Shown here: positions 34,102 to 43,146 of the stretch, in pieces
How the letters are laid out: each line of letters begins with the position of its first letter
Position numbering within the stretch: position 1 is the first letter of the stretch
NCBI RefSeq assembly: GCF_029215995.1
Contig: NZ_JAEMVB010000001.1
Location: forward strand, 1-64,000
Direction of reading: 5' to 3'
DNA from: Sulfurimonas sp. SAG-AH-194-L11
GTDB taxonomy: Bacteria > Campylobacterota > Campylobacteria > Campylobacterales > Sulfurimonadaceae
DNA length: 64,000 bases
Notes under the pieces: model-generated
Seen by the model: the letters and a program-made list of their open reading frames with translations, nothing else
Told to the model about the DNA's origin: nothing
The model's database searches: none
Position numbers and translations under genes: made by a program

Positions 34102-34743
34102 ATGATAAAATTTTTACTCATTTATCTTGTATTGATTAGCTCTTTAACTGCTCGTGAGAACCCTTTTTTCCCTTCCAAAAATGAGACTGACATTCCCTAT
34201 AGTTCAAATAAAGTTGCACTAATCCAACCACTGAAACGTGTAGCACTCTCTCTTCCCTCGACAGCTAGAACTTTAGAGAGCGTAACCATCACCTATAAAA
34301 ATTTAGATGGCTCGATTGTAAGTAAAAAAGAGTTAGTTGGTAATAGTATTGATTGGCATTTACCAGTTTTTATTTCTCAAAATATTGGTGGAGATGAAAA
34401 AAAGACAAGCCCTAAAAAAGAGAAAATTCAAGCTAAAAAATTAACTAAAATTGCGAATTTAACTTTTATATCTCTATATGCTGACCACAATCACCTCAAT
34501 ATCATCACAAAAGACAAACTTCTAAGAAACTTTTTACTCACACAGCCACATAGAATTGTATGTGACTTTCAACGCGATATAGATATAAGAAGTTATGAGA
34601 AAACACCCAAATCAGGTACGGCTGTTACACGAGTAAGATTTGGAAATCATAAAGGGTATTATCGAGTTGTTATAGAGTTAGATGGGCACTATAAATACAG
34701 ACTAAAAACTACAAAAACTGGCTATGCTATAACTTTACTTTAG
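34102..34743 (+). CDS. exported AMIN-domain protein
   Basis: 213-residue periplasmic protein. A signal peptide (to LTARE) and a Lys-rich linker precede a C-terminal AMIN-like beta domain (LTFISLYADHNHLNIITK, then HRIVCDFQRDID and VTRVRFGNHKGYYRVVIELD). AMIN domains target envelope proteins to peptidoglycan or to secretin pores. Campylobacter has a comparable gene after eno. Its 3' end overlaps that of the convergent TetR gene. Confidence 0.75.
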   Translation: MIKFLLIYLVLISSLTARENPFFPSKNETDIPYSSNKVALIQPLKRVALSLPSTARTLESVTITYKNLDGSIVSKKELVGNSIDWHLPVFISQNIGGDEKKTSPKKEKIQAKKLTKIANLTFISLYADHNHLNIITKDKLLRNFLLTQPHRIVCDFQRDIDIRSYEKTPKSGTAVTRVRFGNHKGYYRVVIELDGHYKYRLKTTKTGYAITLL

Positions 34744-35346
34744 TGCCATACCATCTAACATAGTTTTGAAGCTAAGTTCATAAAGTCTGTCTATGTTATC
34801 AGCGATATGTACATGACCATCTATGAGAAGGTTAGATAAACCATGGAGTATCGCCCATAGTACAGTAGCCTGCATAAAAGCATCTTCTTTTTTAAGAATA
34901 TTCTTCTCATGACCATCTTTTATAATATCTACTAGTGAATGAAAAGAGGGTGCATCTTCTCTCTCTTTTATATCACAGCTCTCTTCTCTATGTTTTTCTA
35001 ACTCATTTCCAAAGATCATTCTGTAAATATTTGGATGAAGCATTGCGAAGTTAATATAAGCGCGACCAAGTGTATATATTTTTGTTTGTATATCTAAATC
35101 TTCACTTATAGATGCAAAAACATATGTATCAAGTCTCTTAAACCCTGCTTGAATAACAGCTTTTAATAACTCCTCCTTAGAACTATAGTGCCTATAAAGT
35201 GCACTCCTTGATGTACCTAATCTTTTTGTTAACTCTCTTAATGTAATGCTAGACAAACCCTCAGACTCAAGCATTTTAAGTGCTTCTTCTATAAGTCCTT
35301 CTTTAAGGTTTCCATGATGATAACTAGAATTATTATGTGTACTCAT
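34735..35346 (-). CDS. TetR-family repressor
   Basis: 203-residue regulator. The N-terminal HTH is LSSITLRELTKRLGTSRSAL followed by YRHYSSKEELLKAVI, the TetR recognition pattern. The C-terminal ligand domain contains ILHGLSNLLIDGH. It is transcribed away from the LolA-like/RND pair, and the shared 97-bp region holds a strong palindromic operator, so it most likely represses both that pair and itself. The inducer is unknown; hydrophobic compounds or lipids are likely for this pairing. Confidence 0.88.
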   Translation of the reverse strand: MSTHNNSSYHHGNLKEGLIEEALKMLESEGLSSITLRELTKRLGTSRSALYRHYSSKEELLKAVIQAGFKRLDTYVFASISEDLDIQTKIYTLGRAYINFAMLHPNIYRMIFGNELEKHREESCDIKEREDAPSFHSLVDIIKDGHEKNILKKEDAFMQATVLWAILHGLSNLLIDGHVHIADNIDRLYELSFKTMLDGMALK

Positions 35347-35385
35347 AAAGAAATAATATCATAAAATTATTAAATAATTCTCTAA

Positions 35386-35427
35386 ATGTTGACAAGTGTT
35401 ACATTATTATGTTAACATTGTCAACAT
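35386..35427. promoter_or_regulatory. palindromic TetR operator over the promoter of the LolA-like/RND operon
   Basis: ATGTTGACAA (35386-35395) and TTGTCAACAT (35418-35427) are perfect inverted 10-mers. The right half is also part of the near-palindrome TGTTAACATTGTCAACA (35411-35427, one non-matching pair). The left arm contains a TTGACA -35-like box, so a bound repressor would block transcription of the 35444 gene. Confidence 0.65.
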
Positions 35428-35443
35428 AAACTAGGAGAACATA

Positions 35444-36181
35444 ATGAAATATATTTTAATCTTTATAATTGCACTCACACAATTACTAGCACTTACAAAT
35501 TTAGAAGTAGCACAAAAAAGTGAAGATATGATGAGTGGCTTTGGTGATGCGACATCCACAATGCAAATGACACTCATAAATGCAGCAGGACAAAAAAAAG
35601 TACGCTCTATGAAGATGCAAGTACTTGAGGGTGAAGATGAAGACAAATCACTTATGGAGTTTTTAACACCAGCAGATGTTAAAGGCACTAAGTTTTTATC
35701 CTATGAGCATGTTAATAAAGATGATGACCAATGGTTATATCTTCCAGCTCTCAAACGTATAAAACGCATTGCGAGTAAAAATAAATCGGGTGCTTTTATG
35801 GGTAGCGAATTTTCATATGAAGATTTAAGTGCCTTTAATGTTAAAAAATATATTTATGAAGAGGGTCAAGCACCCCTAAAAGATGGTCTATATATTATAC
35901 AGAGTAAACCACTTTCAAAATACTCAGGATATACTAAACTACTCTCTTACATAGATGCAAAAACATTCCTTGTCAAAAAAATAGAATATTTTGATAGAAA
36001 AAAAGAGCTATTAAAAAGTGCTATTTTTGAAGACTATCAACATTTTCCTAATGTATATCGAATAGGAAAAATTACAATGAAAAATATTCAAAATGATAAA
36101 ACAACTATTTTAGTTTGGACAAATCAGAAGATAAGAACAGGTTTAAAAGCAAAGAATTTTCATAAAAGATACTTGAAGTAA
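35444..36181 (+). CDS. LolA-like outer-membrane lipoprotein-sorting family protein
   Basis: 245-residue exported protein (signal peptide to QLLAL) of the LolA/LppX-like fold, recognisable in MTLINAAGQKKVRSMKM, FLTPADVKGTKFLSYEH and DDDQWLYLPALKRIKRI. Such proteins often accompany MMPL/RND transporters and may carry lipids across the periplasm. It is 15 nt upstream of the transporter and under the TetR operator. It is distinct from housekeeping LolA. Confidence 0.85.
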   Translation: MKYILIFIIALTQLLALTNLEVAQKSEDMMSGFGDATSTMQMTLINAAGQKKVRSMKMQVLEGEDEDKSLMEFLTPADVKGTKFLSYEHVNKDDDQWLYLPALKRIKRIASKNKSGAFMGSEFSYEDLSAFNVKKYIYEEGQAPLKDGLYIIQSKPLSKYSGYTKLLSYIDAKTFLVKKIEYFDRKKELLKSAIFEDYQHFPNVYRIGKITMKNIQNDKTTILVWTNQKIRTGLKAKNFHKRYLK

Positions 36182-36196
36182 TCATAAAGGGAAATA

Positions 36197-38488
36197 ATGG
36201 AAACTTTTGTAAATAGAGTCATTACATTTAGATGGATAATTGCAATTATAATCCCTTTAATCACAATAATGATGGCATCATCTCTAAAAAACTTAGAGTT
36301 TGAAGGTAGTTATAGGATTTGGTTTGCTAAAGAGTCAAAGATTCTCAAAAACTATGATAACTTCCGTGCAATCTTTGGTAATGATGATGCTGTTACGATT
36401 ATGTTTACAAATGAAGATGGTATTTTTACAAAAGAGGCCCTTACTTCCATCGATACTATTACACAAAAGCTCTGGCAAACAGAGTACATAGCAAGAGTTG
36501 ATTCTATTACAAACTATCAGTATGTTCATAGTGATAAAGAGTATCCTGACGAAGTTATTGTTGAGAATTTTATTGAAGAGCCACAGAGCTATACACCAAA
36601 ACAATTAGCCACTAAACGCTCTATAGCTCTTAAAGAGGAGATAATTGTAGGCAAACTCATCTCTAAGGATGCTAAAACTACTATGATAGTTGGTCGGATG
36701 ACTCCAAAAGCGGGAGATGACCCAGAGGTAAGTTTTAAACTTCGAAATGCTGTTTTAAAAATCATTGCACCCGAAGAGAAAAAATATGGCTATAAGTTTT
36801 TTCTTGGTGGCGGTCCGATTATAAATACCTCTTTTATAGAGATAGCACAACATGATGGAGCGGTTTTCACTCCAGCTGTTATTCTTGTTGCTATGGTATT
36901 ACTACTGCTCATATTTAGAAAATTTTCTTCTATGATAGTCAGTATTATTGTTGTTATTTTCACTTTTTTAATTGTACTCTCTATTCAAGTTCTTTTAGGC
37001 TTTAAACTCAACAACTTTACGGCAAATATCCCTGTTTTTGTTGTGGCAATCGGTATAGCAGATGCTATGCACCTCCTTTGGATTTACACTATGGCTAGAA
37101 AAAAAGGGATGAGTAACTATGAGTCAATTCACTATAGTGTAAAGAAAAACTTTTTAGCGATATTTCTCACTTCTGTTACTACTTCCGTTGGTTTTGCTTC
37201 TTTGGGTATCTCAGCAGTTGTTCCTATACAGACCTTAGGTATCGCTACTGCTAGTGCTGCCCTATTAGCCTTTGTACTGACTATACTTTTTGTTCCTGCG
37301 ATATTGGCTATTATTAACCCTAAGATAAAAGCAGATGAAAATATTATGCAGGCAAATAATCATCCAATTGCAGTATGGTATACACATTTTTTACATCGAA
37401 ATTCCAAACTCATTTTAACATTCAGCAGTTTACTTTTTATAGGTTTAGGTGCAGGAATATTTCAAGCAAATGTTGACTCAAATACTGTAAAATACTTTAA
37501 AGAAGAGTTTCCCTTTAGAGTTGCTGTTAAAGAGATGCAAGACAAACTTACGGGCCCTATGTCTTATGAAATAGTTGTAGACTCAAAAGTAAACGATGGT
37601 ATCAAAAACCCTCAATTTTTACAAACAGTAGAGAGATTTTATAGTGAACTCTCAACTAAGTATAGTGATGTAAGACATCTACAATCTCTCCTTGATGTTG
37701 TAAAAACCTTTAACAATGTTATGAATGGTACAAAAACTATACCTCAAAGCAAAGAGTTAGTTGCTCAGTATCTTCTCCTCTACTCACTCTCTCTCCCTCA
37801 AGGAATGGAGATAAATGATAAGATGGATATAAATGAAAGGCTTCTTCGCATCACTGCATCGGTAAACCTTATAGATACCTCAAAAGATTTACAAATCATA
37901 GCTTGGATAGAAAACTGGTGGAGTAAAACACCCTACTCAGCTACTGTAAATGGTCAAACAGTTATGTTTGCACATATGCAACATGATGTAACTGATACTC
38001 TCATTGAGTCTATTACATTAGCTGTTGTAAGTATCTCTCTTGTAATGTTACTTATCTTTAGAAACTGGAGAATGTTACCCCTTTTTATAGTACCAAACAT
38101 CTTACCTATTGCTCTTGTAGTTGGTGTTATGGGCTGGTTAGGCATAGATATAGATATGGGTGTTGCTATTGCAGGGGCTATCATCATAGGAGTAGCTGTT
38201 GATGATACTATTCACTTTATGGTCAAGTATATTGAAGCACGTAAACGCGGAGACTCTTTAGATGAAGCTATGAAGTATGTGATGAGTTATGCAGGAAGTG
38301 CTATCATCTTTACAACCTTAGTTCTGAGTCTTGCTTTTTTAGTCTTTGTATTTAGTAACTTTAATCCAAACTATCATTTTGGTGTAGTAACCGCATCGGC
38401 TCTTATAATCGCAGTAGTAGTCGACCTTCTTGCACTACCTGCACTTTTAATGATAATCGATGATAGAGAAAAATCCCTTCTAGTATAA
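36197..38488 (+). CDS. RND/MMPL-family transporter
   Basis: 763-residue inner-membrane transporter with two repeats, each a first helix, a large periplasmic domain and a five-helix bundle. The proton-relay region is visible twice: FVVAIGIADAMHLLW and IIIGVAVDDTIHFM. Single-gene MMPL transporters export lipids, hopanoids or hydrophobic compounds. Pairing with a LolA-like protein supports lipid transport to the outer membrane. No TolC or adaptor gene is present nearby. Confidence 0.88.
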   Translation: METFVNRVITFRWIIAIIIPLITIMMASSLKNLEFEGSYRIWFAKESKILKNYDNFRAIFGNDDAVTIMFTNEDGIFTKEALTSIDTITQKLWQTEYIARVDSITNYQYVHSDKEYPDEVIVENFIEEPQSYTPKQLATKRSIALKEEIIVGKLISKDAKTTMIVGRMTPKAGDDPEVSFKLRNAVLKIIAPEEKKYGYKFFLGGGPIINTSFIEIAQHDGAVFTPAVILVAMVLLLLIFRKFSSMIVSIIVVIFTFLIVLSIQVLLGFKLNNFTANIPVFVVAIGIADAMHLLWIYTMARKKGMSNYESIHYSVKKNFLAIFLTSVTTSVGFASLGISAVVPIQTLGIATASAALLAFVLTILFVPAILAIINPKIKADENIMQANNHPIAVWYTHFLHRNSKLILTFSSLLFIGLGAGIFQANVDSNTVKYFKEEFPFRVAVKEMQDKLTGPMSYEIVVDSKVNDGIKNPQFLQTVERFYSELSTKYSDVRHLQSLLDVVKTFNNVMNGTKTIPQSKELVAQYLLLYSLSLPQGMEINDKMDINERLLRITASVNLIDTSKDLQIIAWIENWWSKTPYSATVNGQTVMFAHMQHDVTDTLIESITLAVVSISLVMLLIFRNWRMLPLFIVPNILPIALVVGVMGWLGIDIDMGVAIAGAIIIGVAVDDTIHFMVKYIEARKRGDSLDEAMKYVMSYAGSAIIFTTLVLSLAFLVFVFSNFNPNYHFGVVTASALIIAVVVDLLALPALLMIIDDREKSLLV

Positions 38489-38539
38489 TTGAAATATATT
38501 ATATAAGGTTTATCCTCTAAATTAGGTATAATTGCACTT

Positions 38540-39868
38540 ATGAATAGACTACAAGACTACCTAAATGCACACGAAATAGGTGATATGCATCCTACTGATA
38601 TTGCTAAGATTTTAAAGAACTTAAGTGATGATGAGTTTTCTGATGCCATTAAACTTGTACCAAAGGATTTAGTCGGGGATGTAGCACTTGCTCTTCCTGA
38701 TAGATACTTTGATGATGTGGTTGAAAATCTTAGTGTAGATGAGCTTTCTCATGCTGTTACTGAGCTAGAGTCTGATGATCAAGCTGAATTTATGCAAGGG
38801 CTTGAAGATCTTGATGAAAATGTAGCAAATCAGGTGTTTGAGAACTTGCATGAGGATGATCAAGAAGAGATTCAAAAACTCAAAACATATGATGAAGATG
38901 AAGCCGGTGCACATATGCAACTTGAGCTTTTTACTGCGAAAAAAGATGAAATTGTCCAAGATGTCATTAAGCGTTTTGCACGACTAAGAAAAGAAAACAA
39001 GGTCGAAAATGTTCAAAACCTTTTTATCACTGATGAAGATAACAAACTTCAATATGCAGTAGGTTTAGATGACCTGCTCATTTTTGACTTTTCAAAAACT
39101 ATTCTACAAAACATAGACGCAAGTGAAGAGAGCTTTGAGCCTATAAAAGCAGTCGACACGGATGCTATAAAAGATGTTGTTCATATTTTTGAAGAGTATG
39201 ACCTTGGTGTTTTAGCCATCGTAAATGCTTATGGCGTTTTACTTGGACGTATCACTTCTGATGATATTTATGACATTATTAACGAGCATGCAACCGAACA
39301 GATGTATAATCTAGCCGGAGTAAATGATGATGCGGAGGAAGATGAAGAGATCCTCCATGCTGGTAGGAAACGGGCAACATGGCTAGGCTTAAACCTATTT
39401 ACTGCTATAGTCGCCTCTCTTGTTATTGGACTCTTTGCAGAGACTCTTGAGAGTATGGTAGCACTAGCAGTTCTTATGCCCATAGTTGCTTCTATGGGTG
39501 GTAATGCAGGTACACAGAGTCTAACTGTTGTAGTGCGACAACTAGCCCTAGGAGATATCTCAAAAGGTGATGCGATGAGGATTATAAAAAAAGAGGTTAT
39601 TATCGCCCTTGTAAATGGTTTCTTATTCGCTATAATAATAGGAATTATCGCAGCGGTATGGTTTGAGACCTCTATGCTTGGTGTAGTTATTGCCCTAAGT
39701 ATGGTTATAAACCTCTTTTTTGCTGGACTTTTTGGGGCGAGCATACCATTGCTACTTAAAAGAATGGATGTCGACCCTGCTATTGGAAGTACTGTTATTT
39801 TAACAACGGTTACCGATGTAGTTGGCTTTTTTAGCTTTTTAACACTTGCTACATATATATTACTATAA
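38540..39868 (+). CDS. mgtE: magnesium transporter MgtE
   Basis: 442-residue Mg2+ channel: an N-terminal superhelical domain (residues 1-125, HPTDIAKILKNLSDDEFSDA), a tandem CBS pair (about 130-260) and five membrane helices. The pore signature is PIVASMGGNAGTQSLTVVVRQ. The acidic N-domain/CBS region should close the pore when magnesium is high. The CNNM/CorC gene begins 14 nt downstream, linking two divalent-metal functions. Confidence 0.93.
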   Translation: MNRLQDYLNAHEIGDMHPTDIAKILKNLSDDEFSDAIKLVPKDLVGDVALALPDRYFDDVVENLSVDELSHAVTELESDDQAEFMQGLEDLDENVANQVFENLHEDDQEEIQKLKTYDEDEAGAHMQLELFTAKKDEIVQDVIKRFARLRKENKVENVQNLFITDEDNKLQYAVGLDDLLIFDFSKTILQNIDASEESFEPIKAVDTDAIKDVVHIFEEYDLGVLAIVNAYGVLLGRITSDDIYDIINEHATEQMYNLAGVNDDAEEDEEILHAGRKRATWLGLNLFTAIVASLVIGLFAETLESMVALAVLMPIVASMGGNAGTQSLTVVVRQLALGDISKGDAMRIIKKEVIIALVNGFLFAIIIGIIAAVWFETSMLGVVIALSMVINLFFAGLFGASIPLLLKRMDVDPAIGSTVILTTVTDVVGFFSFLTLATYILL

Positions 39869-39882
39869 GGAATTTGTAAAAA

Positions 39883-40926
39883 TTGGATCTTTTAATACTA
39901 TTTTTTGTCCTCTCTGTTGGGGTTTCATTTATCTGTTCTGTCTTAGAGTCAGTACTACTTTCTATCAATATGTCATATGTTGCTGTTTTAGAAAAAGAGC
40001 AACCAACTACTGGAAAACTTCTGCGTTTACAAAAAGAGAATATCAATAAATCTATCGCAGGTATTTTAATACTAAACACTATTGCCAACACTTTAGGTGC
40101 AGCTGCTGTTGGTGCACAAGCTGCTATTATTTGGGGAAATGATGCTGTTGTTATCGTCTCTGTTGTCTTAACTTTTGCCATTTTATTTTTAAGTGAGATT
40201 ATTCCAAAAACTATTGGAGCGATGTACTGGAAGAGCTTAGCACCACTCGCTTCACAATTTATCCGTCTTTTTATCTGGATAACTTATCCTATCATTCTAA
40301 TGACTCTTTTTGTAACAAATAAAATTGGACAAAATGCAGATGATGCAAACTCCCTTACAAAAGAGGAGTTATTAGAGTCTATGCTTCAGAGTGAAGATGA
40401 TGGCGTTATAGATGAGAAAGAATCTGATGTCATTGAGAACATTTTAAATCTTGATAACATCAAAGTAAGCGAAGTTTTAACACCGCGTTCTGTAGTTTTT
40501 GCTCTTGATGAGAACATGACTATCAAAGAAGTAATAGCAACACAAGAAGCGATATTTAAATTTTCTCGTATTCCTGTTTATAAAGAGAGTATTGAGAATG
40601 TCACTGGACTAGTCCTCACAAAAAGAATCTTCAAACAAGCACTAAGCGATGATAATGTAACACTAAAGTCCATTAAAAAAGAGATGTTTTCTATAAATGA
40701 AAATATCCCCGTGAGTAAAGCACTCGATATGTTTATAGCTAAAAAAGACCATATGTTCTTAGTTATGGACAATTATGACCAGACTGATGGAATCATTACC
40801 TTAGAAGATTGTGTTGAGACTATTTTAGGTGTTGAGATAATGGATGAGAGTGATACCACAGAAGATATGCGCGAATTAGCTAAACGAAAAATGAAATTAA
40901 AACGCAAAGCTAAAGAAAACGACTAA
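39883..40926 (+). CDS. CNNM/CorC-type DUF21 and CBS protein
   Basis: 347-residue membrane protein starting at TTG with an AAGGA site 11 nt upstream. DUF21 (about residues 1-165, with LSEIIPKTIGAMYWKS) is followed by a CBS pair (VLTPRSVVFALDENM, then VSKALDMFIAKKDHMFLV) and a basic tail KRKMKLKRKAKEN. Relatives export Mg2+ or Co2+. The common C-terminal CorC/HlyC domain is absent or very short. Adjacency to mgtE suggests balanced uptake and efflux. Confidence 0.85.
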   Translation: MDLLILFFVLSVGVSFICSVLESVLLSINMSYVAVLEKEQPTTGKLLRLQKENINKSIAGILILNTIANTLGAAAVGAQAAIIWGNDAVVIVSVVLTFAILFLSEIIPKTIGAMYWKSLAPLASQFIRLFIWITYPIILMTLFVTNKIGQNADDANSLTKEELLESMLQSEDDGVIDEKESDVIENILNLDNIKVSEVLTPRSVVFALDENMTIKEVIATQEAIFKFSRIPVYKESIENVTGLVLTKRIFKQALSDDNVTLKSIKKEMFSINENIPVSKALDMFIAKKDHMFLVMDNYDQTDGIITLEDCVETILGVEIMDESDTTEDMRELAKRKMKLKRKAKEND

Positions 40927-41033
40927 TCTTCTTGTGGTCGAATAAGGAGAGAAAAGATTGGTTTAGTTCCTTTTCATGTCAGTAGTATACGACACAAATG
41001 TAAATAAATTGTGAATATAAGTTATTTTTCAAC

Positions 41034-42215
41034 TTACATCCCTGGAATACGAGGAATCTTTCCTAATTTTGAGTTCTTACAGTAAACACCCCAACCGCGT
41101 TTTAGCCAGTGTCCTATGATCGGCATAGGTAACATGAAAGCACGTTTGGCATCACGATATACAAATGAAGCACCATCTCCACTATCCATAACACAGATGA
41201 TGTTTATGTGCTCCTTGTAACCCTTAAAGTCACTCCTTCCACTCTCTCTAGCATGGATGTTGTGTGCAACATTTTTTGCCATAAGCTCTGCCATATGACC
41301 CTGTTTTGCTCCCCAGTCATAGCCAACAAGTGCAGCGGCATCACCAATGGCATAAATATTTGTTGCACTCCCATCCTCAGCTAAAACATTTGAGTAGTCA
41401 TCTGTTTTGATAAAACCAGCCTCATTTTGCGGTAAGTCAGAGTTGATGATAAAGTCATGTCCATGACCCGCTGGGATAAACATAGTAAAATCAGCCTCAA
41501 GTAGTGTCTCATCTTCAAAGTTAATACCCTCTTTACAGAATCCTGTTATTTTCGTACCAAAATGTTTTTTGATATCTAGTTTAGAGAAAAACTTATCCAT
41601 CATCACTAAAGCTTGTTCTCCCATTCTTGCACCTGGTTTAGGCATTGGTGCAAAAAAAGTCAACTCAAATTTATCGCGTATTCCTCTCTTTTTAAGCATA
41701 TTATGAACATTAAAAAGTAGCTCAAACGCAGGACCACCACGAACAGCAGATGAGTCTTTAGGGTTACCACCAAATCCCATGGCAATTTTTCCCCCTCCCT
41801 TTGCAACTAAAGCATCAAGAGCATCACGGATTTTTAAAGAGTCCTCAGGTTTTCCACAGATGGATAGAGTATTTTCTATACCCTTATGTTTCATCTTTGC
41901 AGCACCTATAGCGATGATAAGGTAGTCATAATCTGATAGAAGCTCTCCAGATGCAAGTTTTACACTGTTTGTTGCTTGTGAGATTTCACTCACAGTCTCT
42001 ACAATAAGCTTAAAGTTATGTATCCCCTCTAAACGGTGCAAATCAACACACATATCACTAAATTCGCTTCCATGTGTTGGGATCCAAATGGAAGTAGGAT
42101 AGATATAGAAGTAATCTCTCTCACTCACAAGTGTTACATCATAGTTTAATTTTTTAAGATGAATGGCTGCATCTAAACCTGCAAACCCACCACCAAGAAT
42201 AAGTACTTTTTTCAT
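41034..42215 (-). CDS. SQR-like FAD-dependent quinone oxidoreductase
   Basis: 393-residue flavoprotein with FAD-binding VLILGGGFAGLDAA, a YLIIAIGA segment and the second GDAAAL site. The pattern, with YIYPTSIWIPTHG near the N-terminus, is close to the sulfide:quinone oxidoreductase and NDH-2 group. Several cysteines exist (DMCVD, SICGK, GFCKE, ICVMD, YCKNS), but I cannot tell whether the catalytic SQR trio is complete. Its C-terminus has an amphipathic, basic stretch (IIGHWLKRGWGVYC) for membrane attachment. It stands alone. Confidence 0.72.
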   Translation of the reverse strand: MKKVLILGGGFAGLDAAIHLKKLNYDVTLVSERDYFYIYPTSIWIPTHGSEFSDMCVDLHRLEGIHNFKLIVETVSEISQATNSVKLASGELLSDYDYLIIAIGAAKMKHKGIENTLSICGKPEDSLKIRDALDALVAKGGGKIAMGFGGNPKDSSAVRGGPAFELLFNVHNMLKKRGIRDKFELTFFAPMPKPGARMGEQALVMMDKFFSKLDIKKHFGTKITGFCKEGINFEDETLLEADFTMFIPAGHGHDFIINSDLPQNEAGFIKTDDYSNVLAEDGSATNIYAIGDAAALVGYDWGAKQGHMAELMAKNVAHNIHARESGRSDFKGYKEHINIICVMDSGDGASFVYRDAKRAFMLPMPIIGHWLKRGWGVYCKNSKLGKIPRIPGM

Positions 42216-42273
42216 AATAACTCCATATAATAATAAATATTATATAAGAAGAGTGGTAAATGTATGGTAAAGA

Positions 42274-43146
42274 TTATTTTTTATTGAGATAATAAACTGC
42301 TAGCATACTCACAAAACCACCCACAATGATATGCATCTCAATAGGTTCATCTAAAACCAACCAAGCACTTGCTAAGGCAAACACGGGGACAAGAAACATA
42401 AAAGAGCTTGTTACCTGACTTCCTAACTTAGATGAAGCCATAAAAAAGATAGTCGTAGCGATAGTTTGACCAAAAACTGCAAGATAAATAAGCGAAACCC
42501 AAAACGACATATCTTCATCAAAAACAGAGAGTAAATCAGCATCAAATGCATAAATAAATGAGCTCATAGTCGCTACAAGCGAGATAAAAAAACTATAATG
42601 GACAGGGTGAATATATTTCGCTGAGTGTTGTGAGAGGAGTGTAACACCTGCCCAGACCAAAGCACAGAGTAAAAAGTAGATGTTTGAACTATTTAAAAAG
42701 AGTGAGATATTATCAAGTTCAAGAAGGATAAAGCCACCTAAAAGACCAAGAAAAAGTGCAATAAATTGTACTGTTGTTAACTGTTTTTTATACAAAAGAG
42801 CAAAGAGTATAAAAGTTAAAATAGGACTAAAAGTAGTGATGATAACACTTCCAGAACCTGCAAATCCACTAGAGATACCTATGAATGAGAAAACCATAAA
42901 CAAGATATTTAAAATAGAACTACTCCCTATGTAGACAAGAGCCCCTCTGTTAAGAGTGATGGGTTTGTTAAAAAAATATAAAATAGGAATAAAAGCGAGA
43001 CTCATAAGAAAAAAGCGCCAAAAGACGATAACTTCTATTGTTTGGGTGTAGGTGAGAATTTTTAGCGCTGTCCAACCACCACCCCAAAGCAGCATTGCAA
43101 GGAGTAGTAAGTATTTGTATGTTTTAAGCTCGTTTTTCATAAACAT
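42274..43146 (-). CDS. EamA/DMT-family transporter
   Basis: 290-residue transporter with ten hydrophobic helices in two EamA repeats (LLWGGGWTALKIL and the second-half ALVWAGVTLLSQ). Substrates in the family are metabolites such as amino acids. It overlaps the 3' end of the symporter gene by 23 nt (or 17 nt if the second ATG at 43140 is used), so it is translationally coupled to it. Confidence 0.85.
   Translation of the reverse strand: MFMKNELKTYKYLLLLAMLLWGGGWTALKILTYTQTIEVIVFWRFFLMSLAFIPILYFFNKPITLNRGALVYIGSSSILNILFMVFSFIGISSGFAGSGSVIITTFSPILTFILFALLYKKQLTTVQFIALFLGLLGGFILLELDNISLFLNSSNIYFLLCALVWAGVTLLSQHSAKYIHPVHYSFFISLVATMSSFIYAFDADLLSVFDEDMSFWVSLIYLAVFGQTIATTIFFMASSKLGSQVTSSFMFLVPVFALASAWLVLDEPIEMHIIVGGFVSMLAVYYLNKK

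Noticed and set aside
39268-39744. 158-aa minus-strand ORF
   Set aside because: It is antisense to the highly conserved membrane part of mgtE, has a low-complexity Ser/Ile/Thr-rich composition and no ribosome site.
39849-40181. 110-aa minus-strand ORF
   Set aside because: Antisense to the DUF21 region of the CNNM/CorC gene; composition mirrors the hydrophobic codons of the sense strand.
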